This document shows positions 16,856 through 26,335 of a stretch of DNA of 64,000 nucleotides, piece after piece. Both the position numbers and the translations under genes were made by a program. Each line of letters opens with the position of its first letter. The first letter of the stretch is position 1. Source of the stretch: Bauldia litoralis (GTDB taxonomy: Bacteria; Pseudomonadota; Alphaproteobacteria; Rhizobiales; Kaistiaceae); NCBI RefSeq assembly GCF_900104485.1, contig NZ_FMXQ01000002.1:124001-188000 (forward strand). The letters are read 5' to 3'. Under the pieces are notes generated by a model. The model was not told the DNA's origin. It did no database searches and saw only the letters and a program-made list of their open reading frames with translations.

Positions 16856-16913
16856 GCCGGCCAGCGGCGTTCGGACATCGCAGCGGCTTCGCGACTTGCG
16901 CTAGACTGCCGCC

Positions 16914-17660
16914 ATGCAGTGGACGGATGAAGGCATCATCATCGGCACCCGGCGACATGGCGAGACCAGCCTGATCGTCGAGTTGATGACGGCCGAACAC
17001 GGCCGGCATCTCGGCATGGTGCGGGGAGGGCGGTCGCGCAAGCAGCAGCCGCTGCTGCAGCCGGGCAATTCGGTCACCGCCACATGGCGCGCCCGGCTCG
17101 ACGAGCATCTCGGCAATTTCACGCTCGAAGCCACGACCCAGCGCGCTGCGCTGCTGATGGAAAGCCAGTCCGGCCTCTACGGCGTCCAGATCCTCGGCGC
17201 CCTGGTTCGCCTTCTGCCCGAGCGCGACCCGCATGCGCAGGTCTATGCAGCGCTCGAGGCGATCCTCGGCTGGCTCGGGAAGCCTGTCGCCGGCGGGGCG
17301 CTGATCGTCCGCTTCGAGGTGCTGATGCTGGAGGAACTCGGCTTCGGCCTCGATCTCCACCAATGCGCCGCGACCGGCGTCACCGAGGACCTTGCCTATG
17401 TCTCGCCGAAATCGGGACGGGCCGTCAGCCGGAGTGCCGGCGAGCCATGGCGCGACCGCATGCTGCCGTTGCCAGGCTTCCTCCGCGAAACGCCGGTTGA
17501 AACGCCAGCCAGTGGCGACATCGTCGACGCGTTCCGGCTGACCGGCTACTTCCTCGACCGCCACGTCTACGGGCCGAGGGGCATGGAGCCGCCGGACGCA
17601 CGGGAGCGATTCGTCGCGCTGGTGGCGCGCTCCGACGCGGCGCGCCTCGCCGGGGCATGA
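16914..17660 (+). CDS. recO: DNA repair protein RecO
   Basis: 248 residues, the normal RecO size. An N-terminal OB-fold (M[18 protein letters not shown], then H-L-G-M-V-R-G-G) is followed by a helical domain (L-Y-x-x-x-x-L..., E-L-G-F-G-L-D-L). RecO anneals ssDNA and with RecR loads RecA onto SSB-coated gaps. Only one cysteine is present, so the zinc motif of Gram-positive RecO is absent, as in E. coli. It starts 58 bp after the permease. Confidence 0.95.
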   Translation: MQWTDEGIIIGTRRHGETSLIVELMTAEHGRHLGMVRGGRSRKQQPLLQPGNSVTATWRARLDEHLGNFTLEATTQRAALLMESQSGLYGVQILGALVRLLPERDPHAQVYAALEAILGWLGKPVAGGALIVRFEVLMLEELGFGLDLHQCAATGVTEDLAYVSPKSGRAVSRSAGEPWRDRMLPLPGFLRETPVETPASGDIVDAFRLTGYFLDRHVYGPRGMEPPDARERFVALVARSDAARLAGA

Positions 17661-17785
17661 GCCGCCGGTCGCCGCATGGTCGGCCCAGAGTTCCCATTCC
17701 CTAGAGTTGCAAGGACTTACGTAACCGCTTCTTTTGGAATTGATGGTTGTGTGGCGGTCAATCCAGAATCAGAAAAGGTGCCAGA

Positions 17786-18643
17786 TTGGTCAAGATCGTT
17801 GCCCACCAGCCGATTAGCCGCGACTTCTTCGAGTGGCTCGGCCCCGCCGTCGACAGTGGTCCGGCGGATATCCACCACAAGTCCTCCGGCGGCTTCACCG
17901 TCACCCAGGGCCGGAAGGTGGTTCTCGACTTCATGTTTGAAGGGAAGGGGATCAAGTATATTGCCGGCGTGCCCTTTCAGGGGACCATCGACAAGGTGGT
18001 CGTCGATCTCGACGGCAAGCAGGCCTACAAGTTCACCGGCGAGAAATTCTCGGTCGCCAAGGGCCTCGATCTCTACCTGCAGAACGATCCCGAAAAGATC
18101 ATCAAGGCGCTGACCCGCGGCGACGACAAGATCAAGCTCTCCAACTACGACGACGACATGACGTCCGGGAAGGGCGACGACAAGGTCTTCGGCAAGGGTG
18201 GCGACGACGTCATCAAGGGCAGCGGCGGCAAGGACGACCTGCGCGGCGGTGAAGGGGCCGACACCCTCATCGGCGGCGGTGGCAAGGACAAGCTCGACGG
18301 CGGCGCCGGCTTCAACCTCCTGTCGGGCGGTGGCGGCAAGGACACCTACGTGTTCAAGGACGCGCCGCTGAGCGGCATGAGCACCATCGCCAGTTTCAAG
18401 CACGGCGAGACCATCGCCCTCGACCGGCATGACTTCACCGGCCTCGGTGGCAAGGGAACCCTCAAGGCGGCCTATTTCCACGAGGGCGCCGACGCCGTCG
18501 ATGCCGACGACCGCTTCCTCTACGACAGCGAGACCGGCGCGATCTATTATGACGCCGACGGAAACGGGGCGACGACCAAGGTCCAGTTCGCCCAGATCGA
18601 CGCCGGCTTCGCGCTCACCAACGAGCATATCCTGCTGGTCTGA
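17786..18643 (+). CDS. Small RTX calcium-binding protein, predicted type I-secreted
   Basis: About 285 residues. The start is taken as TTG 17786 with AAGG upstream; TTG 17747 is an alternative, and no ATG precedes the conserved part. An unusual non-repetitive N-terminal domain (about 120 residues, no family recognised) leads into a short block of G-x-G-x-D repeats (about residues 125-190) and then a C-terminal domain with F-L-Y-D-S-E-T-G-A-I-Y-Y-D-A-D-G-N-G, typical of RTX proteins exported by ABC/type I systems. The C-terminal region resembles that of the larger RTX protein at 7.7 kb. No secretion genes are adjacent. Confidence 0.82.
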   Translation: MVKIVAHQPISRDFFEWLGPAVDSGPADIHHKSSGGFTVTQGRKVVLDFMFEGKGIKYIAGVPFQGTIDKVVVDLDGKQAYKFTGEKFSVAKGLDLYLQNDPEKIIKALTRGDDKIKLSNYDDDMTSGKGDDKVFGKGGDDVIKGSGGKDDLRGGEGADTLIGGGGKDKLDGGAGFNLLSGGGGKDTYVFKDAPLSGMSTIASFKHGETIALDRHDFTGLGGKGTLKAAYFHEGADAVDADDRFLYDSETGAIYYDADGNGATTKVQFAQIDAGFALTNEHILLV

Positions 18644-18758
18644 TCGCGCCGAACTCCCTCGGGCGGCGGCGCAGCCGTTCCCGAGGGGCATCCCGCCTGC
18701 TGCCAGGGGGTGGTCCGCCTGCCGTTTGCGGGGGCTGGCCGTCGAAATCGGCCTGCCC

Positions 18759-18785
18759 CTTTCACACCGGCAGCGCGTACCATAT
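18759..18785 (+). promoter_or_regulatory. Possible heat-shock (RpoH-like) promoter for clpP
   Basis: CTTTCA at 18759-18764 and CCATAT at 18780-18785 are separated by 15 bp. This resembles the sigma-32 pattern CTTGAA / CCCATNT, with two mismatches in the -35. It lies about 85 bp upstream of the clpP start. Confidence 0.3.
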
Positions 18786-18871
18786 CTATGGGGCCGGATT
18801 CGCGGCGACAGGATTCGTGTCGGCGCACCGCCCTCCTCAATGCAAGCCACCAGAAACAGGTCGGGATTCCC

Positions 18872-19513
18872 ATGAAAGACGCCATCGACACCTACATGAA
18901 CCTCGTCCCCATGGTGGTCGAGCAGACGAATCGCGGCGAGCGCGCCTACGACATCTATTCGCGGCTCCTCAAGGAGCGGGTGATCTTCATCACCGGTCCG
19001 ATCGAGGACCACATGGCGACGCTGATCACGGCGCAGCTTCTCTTTCTCGAGTCGGAGAACCCGAAGAAGGAAATTTCGATCTACATCAACTCGCCGGGCG
19101 GCGTGGTGACGGCCGGAATGGCCATCTACGACACCATGCAGTTCATCAAGCCGGCGGTTTCGACGCTCTGCATCGGCCTGGCCGCTTCGATGGGCTCGCT
19201 GCTCCTGACCGCGGGCGCGAGCGGCATGCGCTTCGCGCTGCCGAATGCACGCATCCTTCTTCACCAGCCGTCGGGCGGCTTCCAGGGGCAGGCGTCCGAT
19301 ATCGAGCGCCACGCCGAGGACATCGTCAAGATGAAGCGCCGGCTCAATGAAATCTACGTCAAGCACACCGGCAAGGACTATGAAACGATCGAGCGGACGC
19401 TGGACCGCGACTATTTCCTCACCGCTACCGAATCAGAGGAATTCGGCCTGATCGACAAGGTTCTGACGTCGCGGGATGCGCTTGAGACTGCGGTTAAGCC
19501 GGAGGGCAGCTGA
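18872..19513 (+). CDS. clpP: ATP-dependent Clp protease proteolytic subunit
   Basis: 213 residues. The ATG is chosen so that the conserved [19 protein letters not shown] start of ClpP lies near the N-terminus; longer in-frame extensions are not ClpP-like. The catalytic triad is Ser106 (A-A-S-M-G-S), His131 (L-L-H-Q-P) and Asp180 (D-R-D-Y-F). It forms the tetradecameric peptidase chamber that works with ClpX, encoded next, and with ClpA. Confidence 0.98.
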   Translation: MKDAIDTYMNLVPMVVEQTNRGERAYDIYSRLLKERVIFITGPIEDHMATLITAQLLFLESENPKKEISIYINSPGGVVTAGMAIYDTMQFIKPAVSTLCIGLAASMGSLLLTAGASGMRFALPNARILLHQPSGGFQGQASDIERHAEDIVKMKRRLNEIYVKHTGKDYETIERTLDRDYFLTATESEEFGLIDKVLTSRDALETAVKPEGS

Positions 19514-19544
19514 AAAAGGCCTGATTCCGGCCGATAATTGGTGC

Positions 19545-19572
19545 TTGACTACCGCGCGCAGGCGTTAAGTAT
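19545..19572 (+). promoter_or_regulatory. Candidate clpX promoter
   Basis: TTGACT (19545-19550) is followed 16 bp later by AAGTAT in an AT-enriched part of the 210-bp clpP-clpX spacer. The -35 is strong, the -10 weak. Overlap with CTTGAC would also suit RpoH. An independent clpX promoter would explain the unusually long gap. Confidence 0.35.
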
Positions 19573-19723
19573 CTCTTGAACAAATCACGCCTAGCATGAT
19601 TGGATCGGGCGTGGTGAGTTGCCTCATGAGAGGTGTTGTTTAAAGTCCTGATCGAATCCCCGGGGCGGTGGGGCGATGAGAAGGGCGTAGAGCCGCCCGC
19701 ATCGGGTGGCGCAAGGAAGACGG

Positions 19724-20989
19724 ATGAGCAAAGTCAACGGCAGCGAAAGCAAGAACACTCTCTACTGCTCCTTCTGCGGCAAGAGCCAGCATGAGGTGCG
19801 TAAACTGATCGCCGGCCCAACCGTCTTTATCTGCGACGAGTGTGTCGAACTCTGCATGGACATCATCCGCGAGGAAAACAAATCCTCGCTGGTCAAGTCG
19901 CGGGACGGCGTGCCGACTCCGACGGAGATCTGCAATGTCCTCGACGACTATGTGATCGGCCAGTTCCATGCCAAGCGTGTTCTGTCGGTCGCCGTCCACA
20001 ATCACTACAAGCGCCTGAACCACGCCGCCAAGAGCAACGACGTCGAACTCGCCAAGTCGAACATCCTGCTGATCGGCCCGACGGGTTGCGGCAAGACGCT
20101 GCTTGCGCAGACGCTCGCCCGCATCCTCGACGTGCCCTTCACCATGGCCGACGCCACGACCCTGACCGAGGCGGGCTATGTCGGCGAGGATGTCGAAAAC
20201 ATAATCCTCAAGCTGCTCCAGTCGGCCGACTATAATGTCGAGCGCGCCCAGCGCGGCATCGTCTATATCGACGAGGTCGACAAGATCAGCCGTAAGTCGG
20301 ACAACCCCTCGATCACCCGCGACGTGTCGGGCGAGGGCGTCCAGCAGGCGCTTCTGAAGATCATGGAAGGCACCGTGGCGAGCGTTCCGCCCCAGGGCGG
20401 CCGCAAGCATCCGCAGCAGGAATTCCTGCAGGTCGACACGACCAACATCCTGTTCATCTGCGGCGGCGCCTTTTCCGGGCTGGAGAAGATCATCTCCGAT
20501 CGCGGCCGCAAGACCTCGATCGGTTTCTCGGCCAACGTCTCGGCCGCCGAGGACCGCAAGACCGGCGAACTGTTCCGCGGCGTCGAGCCCGAGGATCTGC
20601 TGAAATTCGGCCTGATCCCGGAATTCGTCGGTCGTTTGCCGGTTCTGGCGACGCTGGAGGATCTCGACAACGAGGCGCTGGTCAAGATCCTGACCGAGCC
20701 GAAGAACGCGCTGGTGAAGCAGTATCAGCGGCTCTTCGACATGGAGAGTGTCGAGTTGTCGATCCATCCGGATGCGCTCAATGCGATCGCCAAGCGGGCG
20801 ATCGAGCGCAAGACCGGCGCGCGTGGTCTGCGCTCGATCATGGAAGCCATTCTGCTCGAGACGATGTACGATCTGCCGACCCTCGATGGCGTGCAGGAAG
20901 TCGTCATCTCCGCCGATGTCATCGAAGGCAAGTCGCGGCCGCTCTATATCTACGCGGATCGCCAGGAAGAGGTGGGGTCGTCGGCCTGA
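19724..20989 (+). CDS. clpX: ATP-dependent Clp protease ATP-binding subunit ClpX
   Basis: 421 residues, start preceded by AAGGAAG. The N-terminal zinc-binding domain has C-S-F-C and C-D-E-C pairs. The AAA+ core shows Walker A G-P-T-G-C-G-K-T, the pore loop G-Y-V-G, Walker [10 protein letters not shown] and the sensor region A-N-V-S-A. The C-terminal part carries [10 protein letters not shown] (sensor 2). It unfolds tagged substrates and feeds them into ClpP. In alphaproteobacteria ClpXP degrades cell-cycle regulators such as CtrA. Confidence 0.98.
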   Translation: MSKVNGSESKNTLYCSFCGKSQHEVRKLIAGPTVFICDECVELCMDIIREENKSSLVKSRDGVPTPTEICNVLDDYVIGQFHAKRVLSVAVHNHYKRLNHAAKSNDVELAKSNILLIGPTGCGKTLLAQTLARILDVPFTMADATTLTEAGYVGEDVENIILKLLQSADYNVERAQRGIVYIDEVDKISRKSDNPSITRDVSGEGVQQALLKIMEGTVASVPPQGGRKHPQQEFLQVDTTNILFICGGAFSGLEKIISDRGRKTSIGFSANVSAAEDRKTGELFRGVEPEDLLKFGLIPEFVGRLPVLATLEDLDNEALVKILTEPKNALVKQYQRLFDMESVELSIHPDALNAIAKRAIERKTGARGLRSIMEAILLETMYDLPTLDGVQEVVISADVIEGKSRPLYIYADRQEEVGSSA

Positions 20990-21081
20990 GCCGGCTGACC
21001 GATTTTGCGCCTTCTCTGCCGGAAAGCCGGGCAAAACCGACGTCTGTCATGGATCTACGGCCGCCGCGTGCGGCCGTATCC

Positions 21082-21112
21082 TTGACACCCCCAGTCGGCG
21101 ACGCCACCTAAT
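21082..21112 (+). promoter_or_regulatory. Candidate lon promoter
   Basis: A perfect TTGACA (21082-21087), also readable as CTTGACA, is followed by CCTAAT at 21107-21112. CCTAAT resembles the RpoH -10, although the 19-bp gap is long. It is about 115 bp upstream of lon, whose spacer from clpX is 238 bp. Confidence 0.35.
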
Positions 21113-21227
21113 GCACCTCAGGCAAGCGCTGATGTGATTCACACGGGTTGCTCGCGTTCCTCCCTGCCTGACCCTGCCTAGTGAGCCGGGCGAGCGATAA
21201 TCGCCTGGCGGTCGAAAGGAAAAGAAC

Positions 21228-23654
21228 ATGGCCGAGCAATCGGGTCCGATCGGGGTTCAAACCGGCGACGGCGCCTATCCGGTGCTGCCGCTTCGGGACA
21301 TCGTCGTTTTTCCGCACATGATCGTGCCGCTCTTCGTCGGGCGCGAGAAGTCGATCCGCGCCCTTGAAGAGGTAATGCGCGCCGACAAGCAGATTCTGCT
21401 CGCAACCCAGCAGAATCCGAGCGAGGACGAGCCGACCCCGGAAACAATCTACAACGTCGGCACCCTTGCCTCCGTCCTGCAACTGCTGAAGCTGCCGGAT
21501 GGGACGGTGAAGGTGCTCGTCGAGGGCATCGGCCGCGCCGAGATCCTGCGCTACACCGACAACGAAGCCTATTACGAGGCACAGGCCAGCAAGCTTGGCG
21601 ACGAGACCGGCGACGAGGTCGAGGTCGAGGCGCTGGCGCGTTCGGTGATCGCAGAGTTCGAGAATTACGTGAAGCTGAACAAGAAGGTCTCGCCCGAGGT
21701 TGTCGGCGCGGTGACGCAGCTTGACGACTATTCGAAGGTCGCAGACACGGTCGCCTCGCACCTGGCGATCAAGATCCCGGAGAAGCAGGAATTGCTGGCG
21801 CTACCGACCGTGGTCGAGCGGCTGGAGCGTGTCCTTGGCCTGATGGAGAGCGAGATTTCCGTCCTCCAGGTCGAGAAGCGCATCCGTTCGCGCGTCAAGC
21901 GGCAGATGGAGAAGACCCAGCGCGAGTACTATCTCAACGAGCAGATGAAGGCGATCCAGAAGGAGCTTGGCGACTCCGAGGACGGACGCGACGAACTTCA
22001 GGAGCTCGAGGAGAAGATTGCCAAGACCCGCTTCTCCAAGGAAGCCCGCGAAAAGGCCCAGAACGAGCTGAAGAAGCTGCGCCAGATGTCGCCGATGTCG
22101 GCGGAAGCGACGGTCGTGCGGAATTACCTCGACTGGCTGCTCAGCATTCCGTGGGGCAAGAAGACCAAGGTCAAGAACGACCTGAACTTTGCCCAGGAGG
22201 TTCTCGACGCGGACCACTTCGGGCTCGAGAAGGTGAAGGACCGGATCGTCGAGTACCTGGCGGTCCAGACCCGGGCCAACAAGCTGCGCGGTCCCATCCT
22301 GTGCCTCGTCGGCCCGCCCGGCGTCGGCAAGACCTCGCTCGGCAAGTCGATCGCGCGGGCCACTGGCCGCGAGTTCGTCCGCATGTCGCTCGGCGGCGTG
22401 CGCGACGAGGCGGAGATTCGTGGCCACCGGCGGACCTATATCGGCTCGATGCCGGGCAAGGTCATCCAGTCGATGCGCAAGGCCAAGAAGACCAACCCGC
22501 TGTTCCTGCTCGACGAGATCGACAAGATCGGCATGGACTTCCGCGGCGACCCGTCGTCGGCGCTCCTCGAGGTGCTGGATCCGGAGCAGAATTCGAGCTT
22601 CAACGATCACTATCTCGAGGTCGACTACGACCTGTCGAACGTGATGTTCATCACCACGGCCAACACGCTGAACATTCCCGCGCCGCTGATGGACCGGATG
22701 GAGATCATCCGGATCGCCGGCTACACGGAGGATGAGAAGATCGAGATTTCTCGCCGGCACCTGCTGCCCAAGACGATCCGGGAGCATGTGCTGACCGAGA
22801 AGGAATTCTCGGTCGACGACGAGGCGTTGAAGCTGGTGATCCGTCGCTATACGCGGGAGGCCGGCGTCCGGAACCTTGAGCGTGAACTGGCGACCCTGGC
22901 GCGAAAGAGCGTCAAGGAGCTGATCCTGTCGAAGAAGAAGTCGATCAAGATCACGGTCAAGAACATCGAGGACTTCCTCGGCGTTCCCAAGTACCGCTAC
23001 GGCGAGGCCGAGCACGAGGATCTGGTCGGTGTCGTGACCGGCCTTGCCTGGACCGAAGTCGGCGGCGAATTACTGACCGTCGAAGGCGTGATGATGCCGG
23101 GCAAGGGCAAGATGACCGTGACCGGCAACCTTCGCGACGTGATGAAGGAGTCGATTTCGGCGGCGGCGTCCTACGTCCGCAGCCGGGCCGTCGACTTCGG
23201 CATCGAGCCGCCGTTGTTTGACCGGAGGGACATCCACGTCCACGTGCCGGAGGGCGCAACCCCGAAGGACGGTCCTTCGGCCGGCGTTGCGATGATCACC
23301 TCGATCGTCTCCATCATGACCGGGATCCCGGTCAGGAAGGATATCGCGATGACGGGCGAGATCACGCTGCGCGGTCGCGTGTTGCCGATCGGCGGGTTGA
23401 AGGAGAAGCTCCTGGCGGCGCTTCGCGGCGGCATCAAGACGGTGCTGATTCCCGAGGACAACGCCAAGGACCTCGCCGACATCCCCGAAAACGTGAAGAA
23501 CGGCCTCGACATCATCCCCGTTTCGCGGATGGACGATGTGATCCGGCAGGCGCTGGTGCGCCCGCCCGAGCCGATCGAGTGGGACGAAAGCAAGGAGCCG
23601 GCCCGGCCCTCGGTTTCGGAAGAAGACGCCGCCGCGGCTCTGACGGCCCATTAA
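21228..23654 (+). CDS. lon: ATP-dependent protease Lon
   Basis: 808 residues, typical LonA. An N-terminal LAN domain ([12 protein letters not shown]) and a long helical middle lead to AAA+ Walker A G-P-P-G-V-G-K-T, then the protease domain with Ser684 (K-D-G-P-S-A-G) and Lys725 (G-G-L-K-E-K), the catalytic dyad. It degrades misfolded and short-lived regulatory proteins in the cytosol. The start follows AAAGGAAAAG. It lies downstream of clpX with its own probable promoter and is closed by a terminator. Confidence 0.98.
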   Translation: MAEQSGPIGVQTGDGAYPVLPLRDIVVFPHMIVPLFVGREKSIRALEEVMRADKQILLATQQNPSEDEPTPETIYNVGTLASVLQLLKLPDGTVKVLVEGIGRAEILRYTDNEAYYEAQASKLGDETGDEVEVEALARSVIAEFENYVKLNKKVSPEVVGAVTQLDDYSKVADTVASHLAIKIPEKQELLALPTVVERLERVLGLMESEISVLQVEKRIRSRVKRQMEKTQREYYLNEQMKAIQKELGDSEDGRDELQELEEKIAKTRFSKEAREKAQNELKKLRQMSPMSAEATVVRNYLDWLLSIPWGKKTKVKNDLNFAQEVLDADHFGLEKVKDRIVEYLAVQTRANKLRGPILCLVGPPGVGKTSLGKSIARATGREFVRMSLGGVRDEAEIRGHRRTYIGSMPGKVIQSMRKAKKTNPLFLLDEIDKIGMDFRGDPSSALLEVLDPEQNSSFNDHYLEVDYDLSNVMFITTANTLNIPAPLMDRMEIIRIAGYTEDEKIEISRRHLLPKTIREHVLTEKEFSVDDEALKLVIRRYTREAGVRNLERELATLARKSVKELILSKKKSIKITVKNIEDFLGVPKYRYGEAEHEDLVGVVTGLAWTEVGGELLTVEGVMMPGKGKMTVTGNLRDVMKESISAAASYVRSRAVDFGIEPPLFDRRDIHVHVPEGATPKDGPSAGVAMITSIVSIMTGIPVRKDIAMTGEITLRGRVLPIGGLKEKLLAALRGGIKTVLIPEDNAKDLADIPENVKNGLDIIPVSRMDDVIRQALVRPPEPIEWDESKEPARPSVSEEDAAAALTAH

Positions 23655-23675
23655 GTCACTGGAATAGCAAACGAA

Positions 23676-23710
23676 ACGGCGTCCGCCACAAGGCGGGCGC
23701 CGTTGTCTTG
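23676..23710 (+). terminator. Intrinsic terminator after lon
   Basis: A 12-bp stem (ACGGCGTCCGCC / GGCGGGCGCCGT, one G-T pair) with an ACAA loop is followed by a T-rich but interrupted run (TGTCTTGTT). It ends the lon transcript ahead of the HU gene. Confidence 0.8.
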
Positions 23711-23753
23711 TTGAACAGCCTGCTTACATCAAAATCGCGGAAATCCGCCGTTT

Positions 23754-23781
23754 TTGACTTGCCACGGGCCGGATTTAGCAG
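23754..23781 (+). promoter_or_regulatory. Candidate promoter of the HU gene
   Basis: TTGACT (23754-23759) follows a run of T; 16 bp later comes TAGCAG, a weak -10. It lies about 65 bp upstream of the HU start and just beyond the lon terminator, so a promoter is required somewhere here. Confidence 0.3.
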
Positions 23782-23846
23782 GAGTGTCCGGCGTGGAGCC
23801 GATGATGCGATTCGCCTTCGGCTCAAATCAATGAAAGGGATGTGAC

Positions 23847-24122
23847 ATGAACAAGAATGATCTCATCGCGTCCGTCGCGGAACGCACCGGGATGTCCAAG
23901 GCTGGCGCCGGTCAGGCTGTGGATGCGACGTTCGAGGCGATCGAGGGCGCGCTGAAGTCCGGCCAGGAAGTCAAGATCATCGGCTTCGGCAATTTCAGCG
24001 TTGCCAATCGTGCAGCCAGCACCGGCCGCAACCCGCGGACCGGCGAGTCGATCAAGATCGCGGCCTCCAAGACGCCGAAGTTCAAGGCCGGCAAGGGCCT
24101 GAAGGACGCGGTCAACCGCTGA
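23847..24122 (+). CDS. hupB: DNA-binding protein HU
   Basis: 91 residues, standard HU length. Begins [11 protein letters not shown]; has the G-F-G-N-F-x-V turn, the flexible DNA-binding arm [11 protein letters not shown], and the C-terminal [14 protein letters not shown]. It bends and compacts DNA as a dimer. It stands as a single-gene unit between the lon terminator and the tRNA-Val gene. Confidence 0.97.
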   Translation: MNKNDLIASVAERTGMSKAGAGQAVDATFEAIEGALKSGQEVKIIGFGNFSVANRAASTGRNPRTGESIKIAASKTPKFKAGKGLKDAVNR

Positions 24123-24167
24123 GGCGGCAACACCGCTCCACCCCGTCGTTCCCACATTCCGGCCAGG

Positions 24168-24185
24168 CCGCCCCTAACCGGGCGG
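24168..24185 (+). terminator. Possible weak terminator after HU
   Basis: A 6-bp GC stem CCGCCC / GGGCGG with a CTAACC loop lies 46 bp past the HU stop. There is no real T tract, so this is at best a weak or Rho-assisted terminator. Confidence 0.3.
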
Positions 24186-24212
24186 TTCGGTCGGGCTGGG
24201 GTCTTGCAGCAC

Positions 24213-24241
24213 TTGCGCGGCGGAGGCCTACCGCATAAATC
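24213..24241 (+). promoter_or_regulatory. Promoter of tRNA-Val
   Basis: TTGCGC and TAAATC are separated by exactly 17 bp. The tRNA begins 16 bp after the -10, appropriate for a short 5' leader removed by RNase P. Confidence 0.5.
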
Positions 24242-24256
24242 GTGTGCGGGACGAGG

Positions 24257-24332
24257 GGGCGGTTAGCTCAGCTGGTAGAGCGCCACGTTTACACCGTGGA
24301 TGTCGGGAGTTCGAGCCTCTCACCGCCCACCA
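24257..24332 (+). tRNA. tRNA-Val (anticodon TAC)
   Basis: 76 nt including an encoded CCA. The acceptor stem GGGCGGT pairs with ACCGCCC, discriminator A. The D-arm has the usual TTAGCTCAGCTGGTAGAGC. The anticodon stem CCACG/CGTGG has loop TTTACAC, reading TAC (decodes GTA/GTG). The T-arm is GGGAG-TTCGAGC-CTCTC with one G-T pair. Confidence 0.97.
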
Positions 24333-24413
24333 GTCCTCATGCTTTTGCTGTTCCTCGCGGGCTTGTCGTAGCCAAGTCCACAGGAAATGGAATTTGATGG
24401 GCAGGGAAGTGAA

Positions 24414-24433
24414 AAGAACCGACGTTGGTTCTT
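24414..24433 (+). terminator. Hairpin between the two tRNA genes
   Basis: AAGAACC (24414-24420) pairs with GGTTCTT (24427-24433) around a GACGTT loop. It may help end the tRNA-Val transcript; there is no T run, and its right arm overlaps the -35 of the tRNA-Asp promoter. Confidence 0.3.
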
Positions 24434-24460
24434 GACTTGATTCCCGCGAACGTCCTAATT
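24432..24460 (+). promoter_or_regulatory. Promoter of tRNA-Asp
   Basis: TTGACT and CTAATT are separated by 17 bp, 26 bp ahead of the mature tRNA-Asp 5' end. The tRNA thus appears to have its own promoter separate from tRNA-Val. Confidence 0.5.
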
Positions 24461-24486
24461 GCCGTCCGCACCCGATACCGGGTTTC

Positions 24487-24563
24487 GGGGGTGTAGCTCA
24501 GTTGGTTAGAGCGCTGGCCTGTCACGCCAGAGGTCGCGGGTTCGAGTCCCGTCACTCCCGCCA
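24487..24563 (+). tRNA. tRNA-Asp (anticodon GTC)
   Basis: 77 nt with encoded CCA. Acceptor GGGGGTG pairs with CACTCCC (one G-T pair), discriminator G as required for aspartate identity. The D-arm is GTAGCTCAGTTGGTTAGAGC. Anticodon stem CTGGC/GCCAG with loop CTGTCAC reads GTC. The T-arm is CGGGTTCGAGTCCCG. Confidence 0.97.
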
Positions 24564-24723
24564 TTCCCCCTGAAATAAATCGCAGACTGCGCCACCCGGT
24601 GGATGATCGGGGGAGGGGCCTTTCCGCACTTGCCACCCCGGCTTCGCTCCGTTAAGCCTCGACCCGTTCGGGACATTTTAGAACGTATCGACAATCGTTC
24701 CGGATCGCCTTGCGAACGGACAC

Positions 24724-24752
24724 TTGTCGAGCCGTTGCGCTGCAGCATTTAT
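24724..24752 (+). promoter_or_regulatory. Candidate nuo operon promoter
   Basis: TTGTCG (24724-24729) is followed at 17 bp by ATTTAT, about 50 bp upstream of nuoA. It is the best match in the 239-bp spacer after tRNA-Asp, but weak. Confidence 0.3.
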
Positions 24753-24802
24753 GGGGGTAAGCCGTTGTCGGCCCACAGTCGGGCGGGCGGTTCGAGGACG
24801 AG

Positions 24803-25168
24803 ATGGAGCAGCTTCTCAGCGAATATCTGCCGTTGGTTATTTTTGTCGGCGTCGCTCTCGCGCTGGGCCTCATCCTTCTGATTGCGCCCTTCATCGTCGC
24901 CTACAAGAATCCCGACCCCGAGAAGCTCTCGGCCTATGAGTGCGGCTTCGCGCCTTTCGACGACGCCCGCATGAAGTTCGACATCCGCTTCTACCTGGTG
25001 GCGATCCTCTTCATCATCTTCGATCTCGAGGTCGCCTTCCTGTTCCCCTGGGCGGTGGTCTTCCACGATATCGGCTGGTTCGGCTTCTGGTCGGTGATCA
25101 TCTTCCTCGGTGTCCTGACCATCGGTTTCATCTACGAATGGCGTAAGGGAGCGCTGGAATGGGATTGA
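24803..25168 (+). CDS. nuoA: NADH-quinone oxidoreductase subunit A
   Basis: 121 residues with three hydrophobic spans. The diagnostic loop [20 protein letters not shown] between span 1 and 2 contains the conserved cysteine that senses the active/deactive state in complex I. It is part of the membrane arm at the quinone-site junction. First gene of a 14-subunit operon; its end overlaps nuoB by 10 bp. Confidence 0.98.
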   Translation: MEQLLSEYLPLVIFVGVALALGLILLIAPFIVAYKNPDPEKLSAYECGFAPFDDARMKFDIRFYLVAILFIIFDLEVAFLFPWAVVFHDIGWFGFWSVIIFLGVLTIGFIYEWRKGALEWD

Positions 25169-25704
25169 GCGCCCCCAGACAAGGCAGCGCGGCGAGTGTG
25201 CAACCGGCCGAGGATCCGTTCTTCCTCGAGGTTAATAACGAACTCGCCGACAAGGGCTTCCTGGTCACCTCGACCGATGACCTGATCACCTGGGCGCGCA
25301 CTGGCTCGCTGATGTGGATGACCTTCGGTCTTGCCTGCTGCGCCGTCGAGATGATGCAGATGTCGATGCCGCGCTACGACGCCGAACGATTCGGTTTCGC
25401 GCCGCGCGCCTCGCCGCGCCAGTCCGACGTGATGATCGTCGCCGGCACGCTGACCAACAAGATGGCGCCGGCCCTGCGCAAGGTCTACGACCAGATGCCG
25501 GAGCCGCGCTATGTGATCTCGATGGGATCCTGCGCCAACGGCGGCGGCTACTACCACTATTCCTACTCTGTCGTCCGCGGCTGCGATCGGATCGTGCCGG
25601 TGGATATCTATGTGCCAGGCTGTCCGCCGACCGCGGAAGCGCTCCTCTACGGTGTCCTGCTTCTCCAGAAGAAGATCAGGCGCACCGGGACCATCGAGCG
25701 CTAA
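25159..25704 (+). CDS. nuoB: NADH-quinone oxidoreductase subunit B
   Basis: 181 residues. Carries the ligands of the terminal [4Fe-4S] cluster N2: adjacent Cys60-Cys61 (G-L-A-C-C-A-V-E-M), Cys125 (M-G-S-C-A) and Cys155 (V-P-G-C-P-P). It passes electrons to quinone at the interface with NuoD and NuoH. The first ~20 residues are a variable, polar leader, as usual in alphaproteobacteria. Confidence 0.98.
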   Translation: MGLSAPRQGSAASVQPAEDPFFLEVNNELADKGFLVTSTDDLITWARTGSLMWMTFGLACCAVEMMQMSMPRYDAERFGFAPRASPRQSDVMIVAGTLTNKMAPALRKVYDQMPEPRYVISMGSCANGGGYYHYSYSVVRGCDRIVPVDIYVPGCPPTAEALLYGVLLLQKKIRRTGTIER

Positions 25705-25724
25705 GCCAGGAGCGGACCGAATTC

Positions 25725-26324
25725 ATGGACGAGACGCTGAAGGATCTAGCGGAATACATCGCGTCGGAACGCGCCGAGGCGATCGTCGGTTGGCACGTCC
25801 TTCACGGCGAGCTGACGATGACGATCGCGCTCGCCGATATCGAGGCCTTCGTCCAGTTTCTCTATGACGACCCGCGCCTCGGCTTCGTCAACCTGACTGA
25901 CATCTGCGGCGTCGACTGGCCGAGCCGGGAGAAGCGCTTCGATGTCGTCTACCATCTGCTGTCGCCCCGCCAGAACACGCGGATCCGGCTGAAGGTCCAG
26001 ACCGACGAGGCGACCGCGGTTCCGTCCTTGTGCGCGATCTTTCCCGCCGCCGACTGGTTCGAGCGCGAGGCTTACGACTTTTACGGGATCCGGTTCACCG
26101 GTCATCCCGACCTGCGGCGCATCCTCACCGACTACGGGTTCGAGGGGCATCCCTTGCGCAAGGATTTCCCGTTGACCGGTTTTGTCGAGGTCCGCTACGA
26201 CGACGAACAGAAGCGCGTGGTCTACGAGCCGGTTCGACTGGCGCAGCAGTTCCGCGATTTCGATTTCGAGTCGCCCTGGGAAGGGACTGAATATGTCCTG
26301 CCCGGCGACGAGAAGGCGAATTAG
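25725..26324 (+). CDS. nuoC: NADH-quinone oxidoreductase subunit C
   Basis: 199 residues from an ATG with CCAGGAGCGG upstream; a long open extension in the same frame is only the shadow of nuoB. The signature [12 protein letters not shown][13 protein letters not shown] is present, followed by [11 protein letters not shown] 30-kDa-type peripheral arm subunit, here separate from NuoD rather than fused as in E. coli. Confidence 0.97.
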   Translation: MDETLKDLAEYIASERAEAIVGWHVLHGELTMTIALADIEAFVQFLYDDPRLGFVNLTDICGVDWPSREKRFDVVYHLLSPRQNTRIRLKVQTDEATAVPSLCAIFPAADWFEREAYDFYGIRFTGHPDLRRILTDYGFEGHPLRKDFPLTGFVEVRYDDEQKRVVYEPVRLAQQFRDFDFESPWEGTEYVLPGDEKAN

Positions 26325-26335
26325 GGCGAACTGAA

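Noticed and set aside
17717-19366. 549-codon minus-strand frame across the small RTX gene and clpP
   Set aside because: Opposes glycine-rich RTX repeats and ClpP; the V/L/A-rich product is what antisense RTX sequence gives.
24416-24431. GAAC-N8-GTTC inverted repeat as a second LexA site near tRNA-Asp
   Set aside because: Spacing is 8 rather than 7 and the half-sites are inverted, not direct; better explained as a hairpin.
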